From: DATARH01 sp963789255
GTDB taxonomy: Bacteria > Pseudomonadota > Alphaproteobacteria > ATCC43930 > CGMCC-115725
NCBI GenBank assembly: GCA_963789255.1
Contig: CAWBJW010000004.1
Span: 186,001 to 250,000 of the forward strand
Length of the DNA: 64,000 bases
Direction: 5' to 3'
Each line of letters opens with the position of its first letter. Positions within the stretch are counted from its first letter, which is position 1. This document shows positions 42,852 through 51,539 of the stretch, piece after piece. The notes under the pieces were generated by a model. The model made no database searches. It saw only the letters and a list, made by a program, of their open reading frames with translations, and had not been told where the DNA came from. The translations under genes and the position numbers were made by a program.

Positions 42852-43595
42852 ATGGATCTTGCGGCACTCCGCGAAGCGGCGATCGAGGCGACCTCGCGCG
42901 CGCTTCACGACAAGCACGGCTTTGTGCCGAGCGACGAAAGCGACGAATGGGAAGAGGAATACCGCCGGCAATTCGTGGCGCTGAAAACGCGCTTCGCGAG
43001 CGAAAACGCCGCGCCGCCGCCGCCGCGCCCGCCGTCCGCTCCCGCCGCCGCCCAGCGCGAGTGGCCCGAACTTTCCGGCACGCCGGAGCAAAAGCGCTGG
43101 GCCTCGACGATCCGCGAGGACCGGCTGCGCGAGATCCCGGGCGAACCCTTCCGCGCCTGGCTCGCCCATGCCTGGACCCGCGCCAAGGTGTGGGTCGATA
43201 CCCGCGACGTGCCGAGTGCGGTGTTGATCCAGCGGCTTCGCCCGCAATTCGACGAGTACCGGCGGCAGACCGCCGACGCTGCCAAGGCGCGCGCCGCCGA
43301 GGCGCAACAGAAGGCCGCCGCGGCATCCGTTTACCAGCAGCGGCTGAAGGACGCCGGGATCACTCCCGAGGGTCTGGTCGAACTGGTCGACGCCTGCGAC
43401 CGCTTCGATCTCGCGCCGATCGCGGCGAAGCTCGCCGAGATCGCCGTCGAAGGGCGCCATCTGCGCATCTTCGAGACATCAGACCCCAACCTGCTTCTCG
43501 TCAAGGAGAAGAAGGGTCCGCTGCACGAGGATTATGCGATCGAGCGCGACGAGGGCCTGGTCGGCGACCTGAAACTCTACGCGCAGGCGCCGTAG
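42852..43595 (+). CDS. Conserved-looking hypothetical protein
   Basis: This encodes 247 residues with GGGAGGAAAG before the ATG. Charged, helical and partly Pro/Ala-rich (AAPPPPRPPSAPAAA). Central segment ELSGTPEQKRWASTIREDRLREI and C-terminal IFETSDPNLLLVKEKKGPLHEDYAI are distinctive but not tied to a known domain by me. It starts the return to high-GC chromosomal composition. Confidence 0.65.
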   Translation: MDLAALREAAIEATSRALHDKHGFVPSDESDEWEEEYRRQFVALKTRFASENAAPPPPRPPSAPAAAQREWPELSGTPEQKRWASTIREDRLREIPGEPFRAWLAHAWTRAKVWVDTRDVPSAVLIQRLRPQFDEYRRQTADAAKARAAEAQQKAAAASVYQQRLKDAGITPEGLVELVDACDRFDLAPIAAKLAEIAVEGRHLRIFETSDPNLLLVKEKKGPLHEDYAIERDEGLVGDLKLYAQAP

Positions 43596-43632
43596 CGGCA
43601 ATTTCGCGGGCAACGGATACGGGAGGCAGCAA

Positions 43633-43893
43633 ATGACCCAGGCGGGGGACGGTGCGACGGTGCGGCCTGACAGCACGCTCGATGCGACCGGGCTGTTGTG
43701 CCCGTTGCCGGTGCTGAAGGCGCGGCGCGCCTTGCGGGCGGTGCCGGGCGGCGGCATCCTCGAAGTGCTGACGACCGATCCCGGCGCGACCAAGGATTTC
43801 GAGCATTTCTGCCGCACGACCGGCTGCGAGCTGATCGAGGCGAGCGAAGAGGCCGGCGGCATCCTGCGGTTTCGCTTGCGGAAGCCGGTTTGA
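43633..43893 (+). CDS. tusA: TusA-family sulfurtransferase
   Basis: This encodes 86 residues. DATGLLCPLPVLKARRALR contains the C-P-x-P motif with the sulphur-carrying Cys of TusA/SirA proteins, and LEVLTTDPGATKDFEHFCR the rest of the fold. TusA relays sulphur for tRNA thiolation or cofactor synthesis; paralogues serve other sulphur transfers. The next gene starts 12 bases downstream, suggesting co-transcription with the alcohol dehydrogenase. Confidence 0.8.
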   Translation: MTQAGDGATVRPDSTLDATGLLCPLPVLKARRALRAVPGGGILEVLTTDPGATKDFEHFCRTTGCELIEASEEAGGILRFRLRKPV

Positions 43894-43905
43894 AGGAGAA
43901 GCGCG

Positions 43906-45067
43906 ATGGCGGCGTTGATCACGGCACCGCGGCTGATGGCGATCGGCGGCGGGGCGCTGGCGGATTTGCCCCTCCTCTTGGCGCGGCTCAGCCTCGCCCG
44001 CCCGCTCGTCGTCACCGACCCCTTTATTGCCGGGAGCGGCATCCTCGACCGGGCGACCGCGCTCTTCGACAAGGCGCAGATCGCCTGGTCGGTGTTCTCC
44101 GACACCGTGCCGGACCCGACGACCGCGGTCATCGAGACCGGCGTCGGGCGGCTCCGGGCCGGCGATTTCGACAGCCTCGTCGCGATCGGCGGCGGCAGCT
44201 CGATCGACACCGCCAAGGGCATGTCGGTGCTGTTCGCCAATGGCGGGCAGATGCGCGACTACAAGGTGCCGAGCGAGATCCCGCGGGCCGGTCCGCCTGT
44301 CGTTGCGGTCCCGACGACCGCGGGCACCGGCTCCGAGGTCACCCGCTTCACCGTCGTCAGCGATACCGAGACCGACGAGAAGATGCTGATCGCCGGCCTC
44401 GCCTGCTGCCCCGTGGCCGCGATCGTCGATTACGAGTCTGACCCTCTCGATGCCATTGCGGCTCACCGCCGATACCGGGATCGACAGCCTGACCCATGCG
44501 ATCGAGGCCTATGTCAGCCGCCGCGCCAGCCCCTACACCGATGGCCTTGCGAAGAACGCGATGGGGCTGATTGCGCGCAACATCCGCACCGCCTGCGCCG
44601 AGCCGCAAAACCGCGCCGCGCGCGAGGCGATGATGCTCGGCGCGACGCATGCGGGGATGGCGTTTTCCAATGCCAGCGTCGCGCTGGTGCACGGCATGAG
44701 CCGGCCGATCGGCGCCTTCTTTCATGTGCCGCACGGGCTGTCGAACGCGATGCTGTTGCCCGAGATCACCGCCTTCTCGGCGCCGGCGGCGCTCGAACGC
44801 TATGCCGATTGCGCCCGCGCGATGGGGGTGGCCGAGGACGGCGAGGGCAGCCAGGCCGCGGTCGCGCGCCTCTTGGACGAATTGCGCCGGCTCAACCTGG
44901 ACCTCAACGTGCCAAGCCCCTGCGCCTATGGCATCGCGCGCGCCCGCTACGAAGAACTCCTGCCGGTCATGGCGAGCCAGGCGCTGGCCTCGGGCTCGCC
45001 CGCCAACAACCCGCGCGTGCCGACGAGCGACCAGATCATCGAGCTCTACCGGCGGGTGTACGAATAG
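43906..45067 (+). pseudogene. Iron-containing alcohol dehydrogenase, frameshifted
   Basis: Part 1 (APRLMAIGGGALADLP, SLVAIGGGSSIDTAKGMSV with the NAD-binding GGGS) and part 2 (RLTADTGIDSLTHAIEAYVS, HGMSRPIGAFFHVPHGLSNAM with metal-binding His) form a complete group III alcohol dehydrogenase. One extra T near 44437 breaks the frame between DYE and LTLSMPL. Intact length would be 386 residues. The enzyme oxidises an alcohol or reduces an aldehyde with NAD; the substrate is not determined. Confidence 0.8.
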
Positions 45068-45090
45068 CGATCCGGCGCTGGAGCGTTCTC

Positions 45091-45411
45091 TTAACCCAGC
45101 TTGACCTGGATTTCGTCACCGACGAGGCGCACCGGATAGGTCTTGATGTCGTCAGTGCAGGGCGGCGCGGTGGCCTTGCCGCTCTTGACCTCGAACCGCC
45201 CGGCATGCAGCGGGCATTCGATCTCGCCCTTGTCGAGCCAGCCGTCCGACAGCCTGGCGTAGGCATGGGTGCACACGTCGTCGGTGGCGTAAATTGTGCC
45301 GTCGAGGTCGTAGAGCGCGATCTCCTTGCCGGCGATGACGGTGCCGAGGACGTCGCCCTCGGCGAGATCGCCGCGCTTGGCGGCCTTTATCCAGCCGGTG
45401 TCATCGCTCAT
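45091..45411 (-). CDS. Rieske [2Fe-2S] ferredoxin-like protein
   Basis: This encodes 106 residues. CTHAYARLSDGWL and CPLHAGRFEV provide the Cys-His pairs of the Rieske cluster, as in ferredoxin components of dioxygenases or nitrite reductase small subunit-like proteins. DDIKTYPVRLVGDEIQV is the usual ending. The gene is next to an Lrp-type sensor domain on the same strand. Confidence 0.85.
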   Translation of the reverse strand: MSDDTGWIKAAKRGDLAEGDVLGTVIAGKEIALYDLDGTIYATDDVCTHAYARLSDGWLDKGEIECPLHAGRFEVKSGKATAPPCTDDIKTYPVRLVGDEIQVKLG

Positions 45412-45424
45412 TTTATCTTGCCCC

Positions 45425-45682
45425 CTAGACCGCGGTATCGGGCGAGAACGCCTTGAAGGCGATGATCGTGAAGGTGTCCTTGATGCCGGGCAATGTTTGC
45501 AGCCGCTCGGTCACGAAATGACCGATATCGGTGCTGTCCCCCAGATAGCATTTCATCAGGAGATCGTACTGCCCCGAGGTCGAGTAGACTTCCGAGACCT
45601 GTTCGATATCGGCGACCGCCGCGTCAGCCACGGCGTAGGCCTTGCCGAGTTCGCATTTGACCATCACGAAAATGGTCTTCAT
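45425..45682 (-). CDS. Lrp/AsnC ligand-binding domain protein
   Basis: This encodes 85 residues. MVKCELGKAYAVADAAVADIEQVSEVYSTSGQYDLLMKCY and TLPGIKDTFTIIAFKAF match the RAM domain of Lrp/AsnC regulators. The DNA-binding half is absent, so this is a stand-alone effector domain, which is common in alphaproteobacteria. The stop lies 14 bases before the Rieske gene. Confidence 0.8.
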   Translation of the reverse strand: MKTIFVMVKCELGKAYAVADAAVADIEQVSEVYSTSGQYDLLMKCYLGDSTDIGHFVTERLQTLPGIKDTFTIIAFKAFSPDTAV

Positions 45683-45723
45683 CGGACCCTCCCTGGCTGA
45701 GGGAAAACCGAATTGGCGGCGGC

Positions 45724-47220
45724 TCAGGCGCGTGCGGCAACCTTGGGCGCGCGCACCAGAAACGCCGGAAGATCGTCGCCAAAGCCGACCACCCGACGTT
45801 CCGGCTGCGGCTGGCTCTGGCGCCGGGGCTCGGGCGCCGGCCGGCCGGCCGGCCGCGCAAACAGCGCCACGGCGGGCTCGACAGCGTCGCTTCCGGGTTG
45901 AGCCGGTCTGGGTTGAGCCGGTCTGGGTTGAGCCGGTCGGGGTTGGGCCGGCGCCGCACGCTCGCGCCGCGGCCATTGTTCGGCGCGGCCGTTCTCCGAA
46001 TGCGCGGGTCGGGCAGCGGCCCGTTCCGGCGCGTGACGCCTTGCCGGCGCGCTGCGGCCGCGGCGCCGATCGCCGCCTTCGAAATCGAGCGCGGCTGGGG
46101 CGATGTCGGCCATCGCCGCCAGCGGAATGTCCTTGCCGATCAGCTTCTGGATCGCGGCCACGAACCTGCCGTCCTCGGGCGCCGCCAGCGTGAAGGAGCG
46201 GCCCGGTTTGCCGGCGCGGCCGGTGCGTCCGATGCGGTGAACATAGTCCTCGGCATGGATCGGCACATCGAAACAGAAGACGTGGCTCAGCCCCTCGATA
46301 TCGAGGCCGCGCGCCGCGACATCGCTGGCGACCAGCAGGCGGATCTCGCCATTCCTGAAGCGGTCGAGGGTCTCGGTCCGCTTGGGCTGCGGCATGTCGC
46401 CGTGCAAGGCCGCAGCGTCGAGGCCATAGCGCGACAGCGAGCGCTGCAACAGGTCGACGTCGCGCTTGCGGTTGCAGAAGATCAGCGCGTTCTTGACGTC
46501 TTCGCTGGCGATCAGCCGGCGCAACGTCTCGCGCTTGTCTTCCGGCGCGACGACGACCAGCGACTGCTGGACCAGCGCCGCGGGCGAGGCTGGCGGCGAC
46601 ACCGTCACCACGGCCGGGTCCTTGAGGAACGCATCGGCGAGGCGGCGGATCTCGGGCGGCATCGTCGCCGAAAAGAGCAGCGTCTGGCGCGCCTTCGACA
46701 ACAGGCCGACGATGCGCTCGACATCCGGGATGAAACCCATGTCGAGCATCCGGTCGGCTTCGTCGATGACCAGGATGCGCACATCCGACAAGAGGATCTT
46801 GCCGCGCTCGAACAAATCGAGCATGCGGCCCGGCGTCGCGATCAGAACGTCGACCCCGCGGTCGAGCTTGCGCAGCTGGTCGGCAAAGCTTTCGCCGCCG
46901 ATCAAGAGCGCCGTCGTCAGCCGGTGGTATTTGCCGTAGACCTCGAAGGCGGCTTCGACCTGGGTCGCCAGTTCGCGCGTCGGTTCGAGGATTAAGGAGC
47001 GCGGCATGCGCGCCCGCGACCGGCCGGCGGCGAGCTTTTCGATCATCGGCAAGGCAAAGCCGGCGGTCTTGCCGGTGCCGGTCTGGGCGCAGCCGAGCAC
47101 GTCGCGCCCGCTGGCGACGATCGGGATGGCTTGCTCTTGGATCGGGGTGGGGGTGGTATAGCCGGCGTCTAAGACCGCCTGAAGAAGTTCAGGCGAGAGT
47201 CCAAGTTCGTTAAAATTCAT
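45724..47220 (-). CDS. DEAD-box RNA helicase (RhlE-like)
   Basis: This encodes 498 residues. Helicase motifs are complete: Q motif, AQTGTGKTAGF (I), PTRELATQ (Ia), DEADRMLD (II), SATMP (III), and HRIGRTGRAG (VI). The C-terminal 130 residues are low-complexity with Arg/Pro/Gln and a short tandem repeat (see below), typical of RhlE-type helicases involved in RNA decay or ribosome assembly. The gene begins 36 bases after TAAGGCAACAAC-type leader sequence. It is likely cold- or stress-related, given the neighbouring cold-shock gene. Confidence 0.85.
   Translation of the reverse strand: MNFNELGLSPELLQAVLDAGYTTPTPIQEQAIPIVASGRDVLGCAQTGTGKTAGFALPMIEKLAAGRSRARMPRSLILEPTRELATQVEAAFEVYGKYHRLTTALLIGGESFADQLRKLDRGVDVLIATPGRMLDLFERGKILLSDVRILVIDEADRMLDMGFIPDVERIVGLLSKARQTLLFSATMPPEIRRLADAFLKDPAVVTVSPPASPAALVQQSLVVVAPEDKRETLRRLIASEDVKNALIFCNRKRDVDLLQRSLSRYGLDAAALHGDMPQPKRTETLDRFRNGEIRLLVASDVAARGLDIEGLSHVFCFDVPIHAEDYVHRIGRTGRAGKPGRSFTLAAPEDGRFVAAIQKLIGKDIPLAAMADIAPAALDFEGGDRRRGRSAPARRHAPERAAARPAHSENGRAEQWPRRERAAPAQPRPAQPRPAQPRPAQPGSDAVEPAVALFARPAGRPAPEPRRQSQPQPERRVVGFGDDLPAFLVRAPKVAARA
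45893..45950 (-). repeat. 15-base tandem repeat in the helicase tail
   Basis: About four copies of GAGCCGGTCTGGGTT encode PAQPR repeats in the disordered tail of the helicase. Copy number may vary between strains. Confidence 0.75.
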
Positions 47221-47366
47221 TGAGAAGTTGTTGCCTTACGTAAGCTGTAGTCGGGCAGATCGCCCGTACCGTTAATTGGGGAAGCAACCCGAAAAGTCAA
47301 TGCCTTTCGCGATTTCCGTCATGTCTGTGCAACACGGGAGGCCGCGCGCGAATGCGGGCCGGCAAT

Positions 47367-47633
47367 TCAGCGGCGGCGGAACTGCGGCCGCGCCATGACC
47401 GGCGGCGCGGTGGTGTCCTTGTGGCGGAAATTGATCCGGCCTTTTGTCAAGTCGTACGGCGTCATTTCGACCGTGACGCGATCCCCGGCGAGAATCCGGA
47501 TGCGATTTTTCTTCATCTTGCCCGACGAGTAGGCGAGGGTTTCGTGCCCGTTGTCGAGCTTCACCCGAAACCGCGCATCGGGCAGAAGCTCCTGCACGGT
47601 GCCTTCGAATTCGATCAGATCTTCCTTGGCCAA
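47367..47633 (-). CDS. infA: Translation initiation factor IF-1
   Basis: This encodes 88 residues. EFEGTVQELLPDARFRVKLDNGHETLAYSSGKMKKNRIRILAGDRV is the conserved OB fold, with a C-terminal extension (TTAPPVMARPQFRRR) typical of alphaproteobacterial InfA. IF-1 occupies the ribosomal A site during initiation. The gene is intact. Confidence 0.9.
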   Translation of the reverse strand: MAKEDLIEFEGTVQELLPDARFRVKLDNGHETLAYSSGKMKKNRIRILAGDRVTVEMTPYDLTKGRINFRHKDTTAPPVMARPQFRRR

Positions 47634-47645
47634 TGCGTACTCCCC

Positions 47646-47894
47646 TTAAGGAAAGGGGCGCCGCAGCGCCCCTTGGCAGCCGCCGGTTACGCCGGACTGC
47701 AGGTTGACCGCCGAAACTCGGCCGCGCTGGCCTTGCTCGAGCTCGTAGCTCACCTTTTGGCCTTCGTTGAGACCATCCATGCCGGCCCGCTCGACCGCGG
47801 AGATGTGAACGAAGACGTCAGCGCCTCCGCTCGTCGGCTGGATAAACCCGTAGCCCTTTTGGGCGTTGAACCATTTGACCGTGCCGGTCGCCAT
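47646..47894 (-). CDS. Cold-shock protein
   Basis: This encodes 82 residues as read. TGTVKWFNAQKGYGFIQP and DVFVHISAVERAGM carry the RNP1 and RNP2 motifs of CspA-type RNA chaperones. The last 17 residues (GVTGGCQGALRRPFP) run through a terminator hairpin. Removing one G of a GG pair near 47690 gives the family ending NLQSA followed by a TAA, so the extended C-terminus is probably an artefact or recent mutation. Confidence 0.85.
   Translation of the reverse strand: MATGTVKWFNAQKGYGFIQPTSGGADVFVHISAVERAGMDGLNEGQKVSYELEQGQRGRVSAVNLQSGVTGGCQGALRRPFP
47655..47672 (-). terminator. Terminator of the cold-shock gene
   Basis: GGGGCGCCG and its complement CAGCGCCCC form a GC-rich hairpin followed on the minus strand by TTTCCTT. 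It lies within the present reading frame, which supports the view that the true stop is upstream. Confidence 0.7.
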
Positions 47895-48139
47895 CAGCAA
47901 GAACTCCAGTTGGTAGAAAGACCGCCGCACGCCGTGCGGCGGATCGGCCGGTCGGACCGGCCGTCGCGGCCGCGCGCTCGCAGGCGAACGCCGACCGTGA
48001 CGCCGAGCCGAAACGGACCGACCGGCGAACAGGTAAGCGGAAGCGCCTGATTAAGCAAGATCCGCGAAAGGCTGCCGTGCTGTTTTCGAAGACATGCCAT
48101 TCGCGCGGCGCGCAACGGCGCTGAGGAGTCGTTCTGCCC

Positions 48140-50149
48140 CTACACATCCAAATCGCGGGCGAAGCGGGCGTTTTTCTGGATGTAGTCGAAGCGCAATTCG
48201 GGGCGCCTTCCCATCAGCGCCTCGACCAGCTGCTCGGTGCGGAGGAATCCCTCGCCCGAGCTTTCGAGCGCCGCCGGGTCGGCCTTCGGCGGCACCCTCA
48301 CGCACAGCAGCACGCGCTGTGCCGGGTCCATCGTCGTCGCCTTGAGATAGCGCGCCGGCATCTCGCCCAATCCCTTGAACCGGCTGATCTCGACCTTGCC
48401 GCGGCTGTTGAACGCCGTTGCGAGCAATTCCTCGCGATGCGCATCGTCGCGCGCATAGAGCGTCACCTCGCCCTGGGTCAGCCGGTAGAGCGGCGGCAGC
48501 GCGAGGAACAGATGGCCGTTGTCGACGAGTTTCGCCATCTCGCGGAAAAAGAACGTCATCAGGAGCGAGGCGATATGGGCGCCGTCAACATCGGCGTCGG
48601 TCATGATGATGACCCGCTCGTAGCGCAGCCTTTCCTCGCGATACGAGGCGCCGGTGCCGCAGCCGAGCGCCAGGCCGATGTCGGAGAGTTCCTGGTTGGC
48701 GCGCATCTTGTCGGCCGAGGCGCTCGCCACGTTGAGGATCTTGCCGCGCAATGGCAGGATCGCCTGGGTTTCGCGGTCGCGCGCCTGCTTGGCCGAGCCG
48801 CCGGCGCTGTCGCCCTCGACGAGGAAGATCTCGGTGCCCTGGGCGCTGTCGCGCGTGCAATCGGCGAGCTTGCCGGGCAGGCGCAATTTGCGCGTCGCGC
48901 TCTTGCGCGCCATTTCCTTCTGCTGGCGCCGCCGCGCCCGCTCCTCGGCGCGCTCCGCGATGCGGTCGAGCAGCAGCTTGCTGGTCGCCGGGTCGGCGCT
49001 GAGCCAATGGTCGAAATGGTCGCGCACGGTGCCCTCGACGAGCCGCGTCGCCTCGGCCGAAGCGAGCCGCTCCTTGGTCTGGCCCTGGAATTGCGGGTCG
49101 CGCATAAACAGCGACAGCAGCATCGCCGCCCCGGCGGTGACATCATCTCCGGTCGCCTGGGCGATGCGGCGGTTGCCGACCAGCTCGCCGTAGGCCTTGA
49201 CGCCGCGGGTCAGCGCGTTGCGCAGCCCGGCCTCATGCGTGCCGCCCTCGGGGGTCGGGATCGTGTTGCAATAGGAGTGGCAAAAGCCGTCCTCCTCGTC
49301 CTGCGGCCACACCACCGCCCATTCGACGCTGCCTCCCCCGGGGCCGCCTTCCGGGAACTCGGCCAGGCCGAGAAACGGCTTCGGCGTCAGAAGATCGCGC
49401 CCATCGAGGCTCGCCCCGAGGAAATCGCCGAGTCCGCCCGGGAAATGCAGCCGCGCCTCGAGCGGCACGCCCTCGGGCCGCGGCAGCGCGGGGTCGCAAC
49501 GCCAGCGGATCTCGACGCCGCGGAACAGATAGGCCTTGGAGCGCGCCATCCGGTACAAGAGCGCCGGGCGGAACCCCGCATCGCCGAAAATCTCCGGGTC
49601 GGGGTGAAAGCCGAGCGTCGTGCCGCGCCGGTTCTGCACCGGACCGCAATCCTCGACCGGGCCTTCGGGCACCCCGCGGCTGTAGCGCTGCCGCCACAGC
49701 CGGCGATCGCGCGCCACCTCGACCTCGAGCGCATCCGACAGCGCGTTGACGACCGAGATGCCGACGCCATGCAGCCCGCCCGAAATCTTGTAGGCGTCGC
49801 CGCCGAACTTGCCGCCCGAATGCAGCATCGTCAGAATGACCTCGAGCGCCGATTTGCCGGGAAAGCGGGGATGCGGATCGACCGGAATACCGCGGCCGTT
49901 GTCGCGCACGGTGACCCAGCCCTGGGCGCCGAGCTCCAGTTCGATGCGGGTGGCAAACCCGGCCACCGCCTCGTCCATCGCGTTGTCGAGCGCCTCGGCG
50001 GCGAGGTGATGCAGCGCGCGCTCGTCGGTGCCGCCGACATACATGCCGGGGCGGCGGCGCACCGGCTCCAGACCTTCGAGGACTTCGATGTCCTTGGCCG
50101 AATAGCTGTCGGGGCGGGGCGGCGCGAGGCTGTCGAAAAGATCTGCCAT
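48140..50149 (-). CDS. parE: DNA topoisomerase IV subunit B
   Basis: This encodes 669 residues from the ATG at 50149; an upstream ORF extension to 50248 is not family-like. The GHKL ATPase motifs (ALDNAMDEAVAG, DNGRGIPVDPHP, LHSGGKFGGDAYKISGGLHGVG) and the TOPRIM region (EGDSAGGSAKQARDRETQAILPLRGKILNV, TDADVDGAHI) are complete. ParE with ParC decatenates daughter chromosomes. The subunit is assigned as ParE rather than GyrB from its length and lack of the GyrB-type insert; this should be treated as probable. Confidence 0.85.
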   Translation of the reverse strand: MADLFDSLAPPRPDSYSAKDIEVLEGLEPVRRRPGMYVGGTDERALHHLAAEALDNAMDEAVAGFATRIELELGAQGWVTVRDNGRGIPVDPHPRFPGKSALEVILTMLHSGGKFGGDAYKISGGLHGVGISVVNALSDALEVEVARDRRLWRQRYSRGVPEGPVEDCGPVQNRRGTTLGFHPDPEIFGDAGFRPALLYRMARSKAYLFRGVEIRWRCDPALPRPEGVPLEARLHFPGGLGDFLGASLDGRDLLTPKPFLGLAEFPEGGPGGGSVEWAVVWPQDEEDGFCHSYCNTIPTPEGGTHEAGLRNALTRGVKAYGELVGNRRIAQATGDDVTAGAAMLLSLFMRDPQFQGQTKERLASAEATRLVEGTVRDHFDHWLSADPATSKLLLDRIAERAEERARRRQQKEMARKSATRKLRLPGKLADCTRDSAQGTEIFLVEGDSAGGSAKQARDRETQAILPLRGKILNVASASADKMRANQELSDIGLALGCGTGASYREERLRYERVIIMTDADVDGAHIASLLMTFFFREMAKLVDNGHLFLALPPLYRLTQGEVTLYARDDAHREELLATAFNSRGKVEISRFKGLGEMPARYLKATTMDPAQRVLLCVRVPPKADPAALESSGEGFLRTEQLVEALMGRRPELRFDYIQKNARFARDLDV

Positions 50150-50295
50150 GGCCCGATTATAGGAGGCCTTGCCCGCGGTGCAAGCCGGATGCAGTATAGT
50201 TACCCGGCAAGAACAACAAGATGTTGGATACAACTCGGCTTGGTTCAACCTGGCGGCGGTTTTGAGGGAACCCAGCCGGCCTGGCGGGATTTACG

Positions 50296-50520
50296 ATGAT
50301 GATGACCAGCGAGATGATGACCAACGAGCGCAAAATCTGGGAGGCCGCCCTCCTCCTGGTGCGCCGGCACGGCAGCAAGGCCGTCGCGATCGCCGAGCGC
50401 GAGGCGGAGCGGCTGCGTGGCGAGGACGACGAGTTGACCTGCGTCGTGTGGTGCTGGATCGCGCGTTCGACGGCCGAGCTGCTGCGTCCGGTGCCGGAAG
50501 CCGGCGAGCGGGTGCATTAG
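50296..50520 (+). CDS. Small conserved protein of the DUF6961 type
   Basis: This encodes 74 residues. NERKIWEAALLLVRRHGSKAVAIAEREAERL and CVVWCWIARSTAELL match small alphaproteobacterial proteins of this kind. They are helical and of unknown role. A 16-base palindrome (AGCGGTTGCAACCGCT) lies at 50583-50598 between this gene and msrB. Confidence 0.6.
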   Translation: MMMTSEMMTNERKIWEAALLLVRRHGSKAVAIAEREAERLRGEDDELTCVVWCWIARSTAELLRPVPEAGERVH

Positions 50521-50615
50521 CCCGCCTTCGCCGATTCGTTGCGCCGCCTCTTCACGACAGGCCCCGCAAGCGCGATATAACGAGCGGTTGCAACCGCTCT
50601 CGGCGAGGCAAGGGT

Positions 50616-51107
50616 ATGGCAGAGGGTTTTTTGGGCCGCTTCGGCGGCCGCACCCAGTCGAAAGATGCGCCGGGGAAAGCCCCCGAGGTCGCGCTCAGCG
50701 ACGAGGAGTGGCGCCGGCGTCTGACCCCCGAGCAATACAAGGTCCTACGCCAGCACGGCACCGAACGCGCCGGGACCAGCCCGCTCGACAAGCAACACGG
50801 CTCTGGCATCTATCATTGCGCCGGCTGCGGCCAGCCTCTGTTCGACGCCGGCGCCAAATTCAACAGCGGCACCGGCTGGCCGAGCTTCTCGGCGCCGCTC
50901 GAGGATGGCGTCGAAACCCATAGCGACCGCAGCTTCTTCATGGTTCGCACCGAGGTGCATTGCCGCCGTTGCGGCGGGCATCTCGGCCATGTTTTCGAGG
51001 ATGGACCGCCGCCGACCGGGTTGCGCTATTGCATGAACGGCGTATCGCTCGACTTTCACCCGGGCGAGACGGAACCGGCCCCATCGGACGCGCCGGTCAA
51101 ATCCTGA
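50616..51107 (+). CDS. msrB: Peptide-methionine (R)-S-oxide reductase
   Basis: This encodes 163 residues. Zinc-binding pairs CAGC and CRRC, GTGWPSFSAP, GGHLGHVFEDGPPPTGLRYC with the catalytic Cys, and MNGVSLDF are the MsrB signatures. The enzyme repairs methionine-R-sulfoxide in proteins using thioredoxin. It is preceded by a 22-residue basic extension. Confidence 0.9.
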   Translation: MAEGFLGRFGGRTQSKDAPGKAPEVALSDEEWRRRLTPEQYKVLRQHGTERAGTSPLDKQHGSGIYHCAGCGQPLFDAGAKFNSGTGWPSFSAPLEDGVETHSDRSFFMVRTEVHCRRCGGHLGHVFEDGPPPTGLRYCMNGVSLDFHPGETEPAPSDAPVKS

Positions 51108-51114
51108 TTCCGCC

Positions 51115-51453
51115 TCACACCGCGTCCGGGCCGCGCTCCCGGGTGCGGATGCGCACCGCCTCCTCGATCGGGACGACGAAGATCTTGCCGTCGCCGATCT
51201 TGTCGGTCTTTGCGGCTTGCTGGATCGCCTCCACCGCACGCTGGGCGAGGCGGTCATCGACAACGACCTCGATTTTGACCTTGGGCAGGAAGTCGATGAC
51301 GTATTCGGCGCCGCGATAGACTTCGGTGTGGCCCTTCTGCCGGCCAAAGCCCCTGACCTCGCTGACGGTCATGCCGCTGATGCCGATCTCGTGCAGCGCG
51401 TTCTTCACCTCATCGAGCTTGAACGGCTTGATGATCGCCTCGATTTTCTTCAT
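51115..51453 (-). CDS. glnK: PII nitrogen regulator GlnK
   Basis: This encodes 112 residues. KKIEAIIKPFKLDEVKNALHE, the T-loop GRQKGHTEVYRGAEYV with the uridylylated Tyr, and GKIFVVPIEEAVRIRTRERGPDAV are diagnostic of PII. It reports nitrogen and energy status, gating AmtB. It is the first of two PII genes in the window; named GlnK because of its nearness to amt genes. It is read in the same direction as the porin-like gene and amtB upstream, but with gaps of 87 and 245 bases between the genes. Confidence 0.85.
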   Translation of the reverse strand: MKKIEAIIKPFKLDEVKNALHEIGISGMTVSEVRGFGRQKGHTEVYRGAEYVIDFLPKVKIEVVVDDRLAQRAVEAIQQAAKTDKIGDGKIFVVPIEEAVRIRTRERGPDAV

Positions 51454-51539
51454 CGCCTGATCATCGCAGGGGAGTGCCGCGACGCCGGCACGCCTCGTGC
51501 GACTCGCAGGAAATGTGCCAACGAGGCGGTTTCCCGTGG

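Noticed and set aside
45642..46995. Plus-strand ORFs over the helicase
   Set aside because: They are Arg/Pro/Ala-rich antisense readings of a complete DEAD-box helicase with all motifs on the minus strand.
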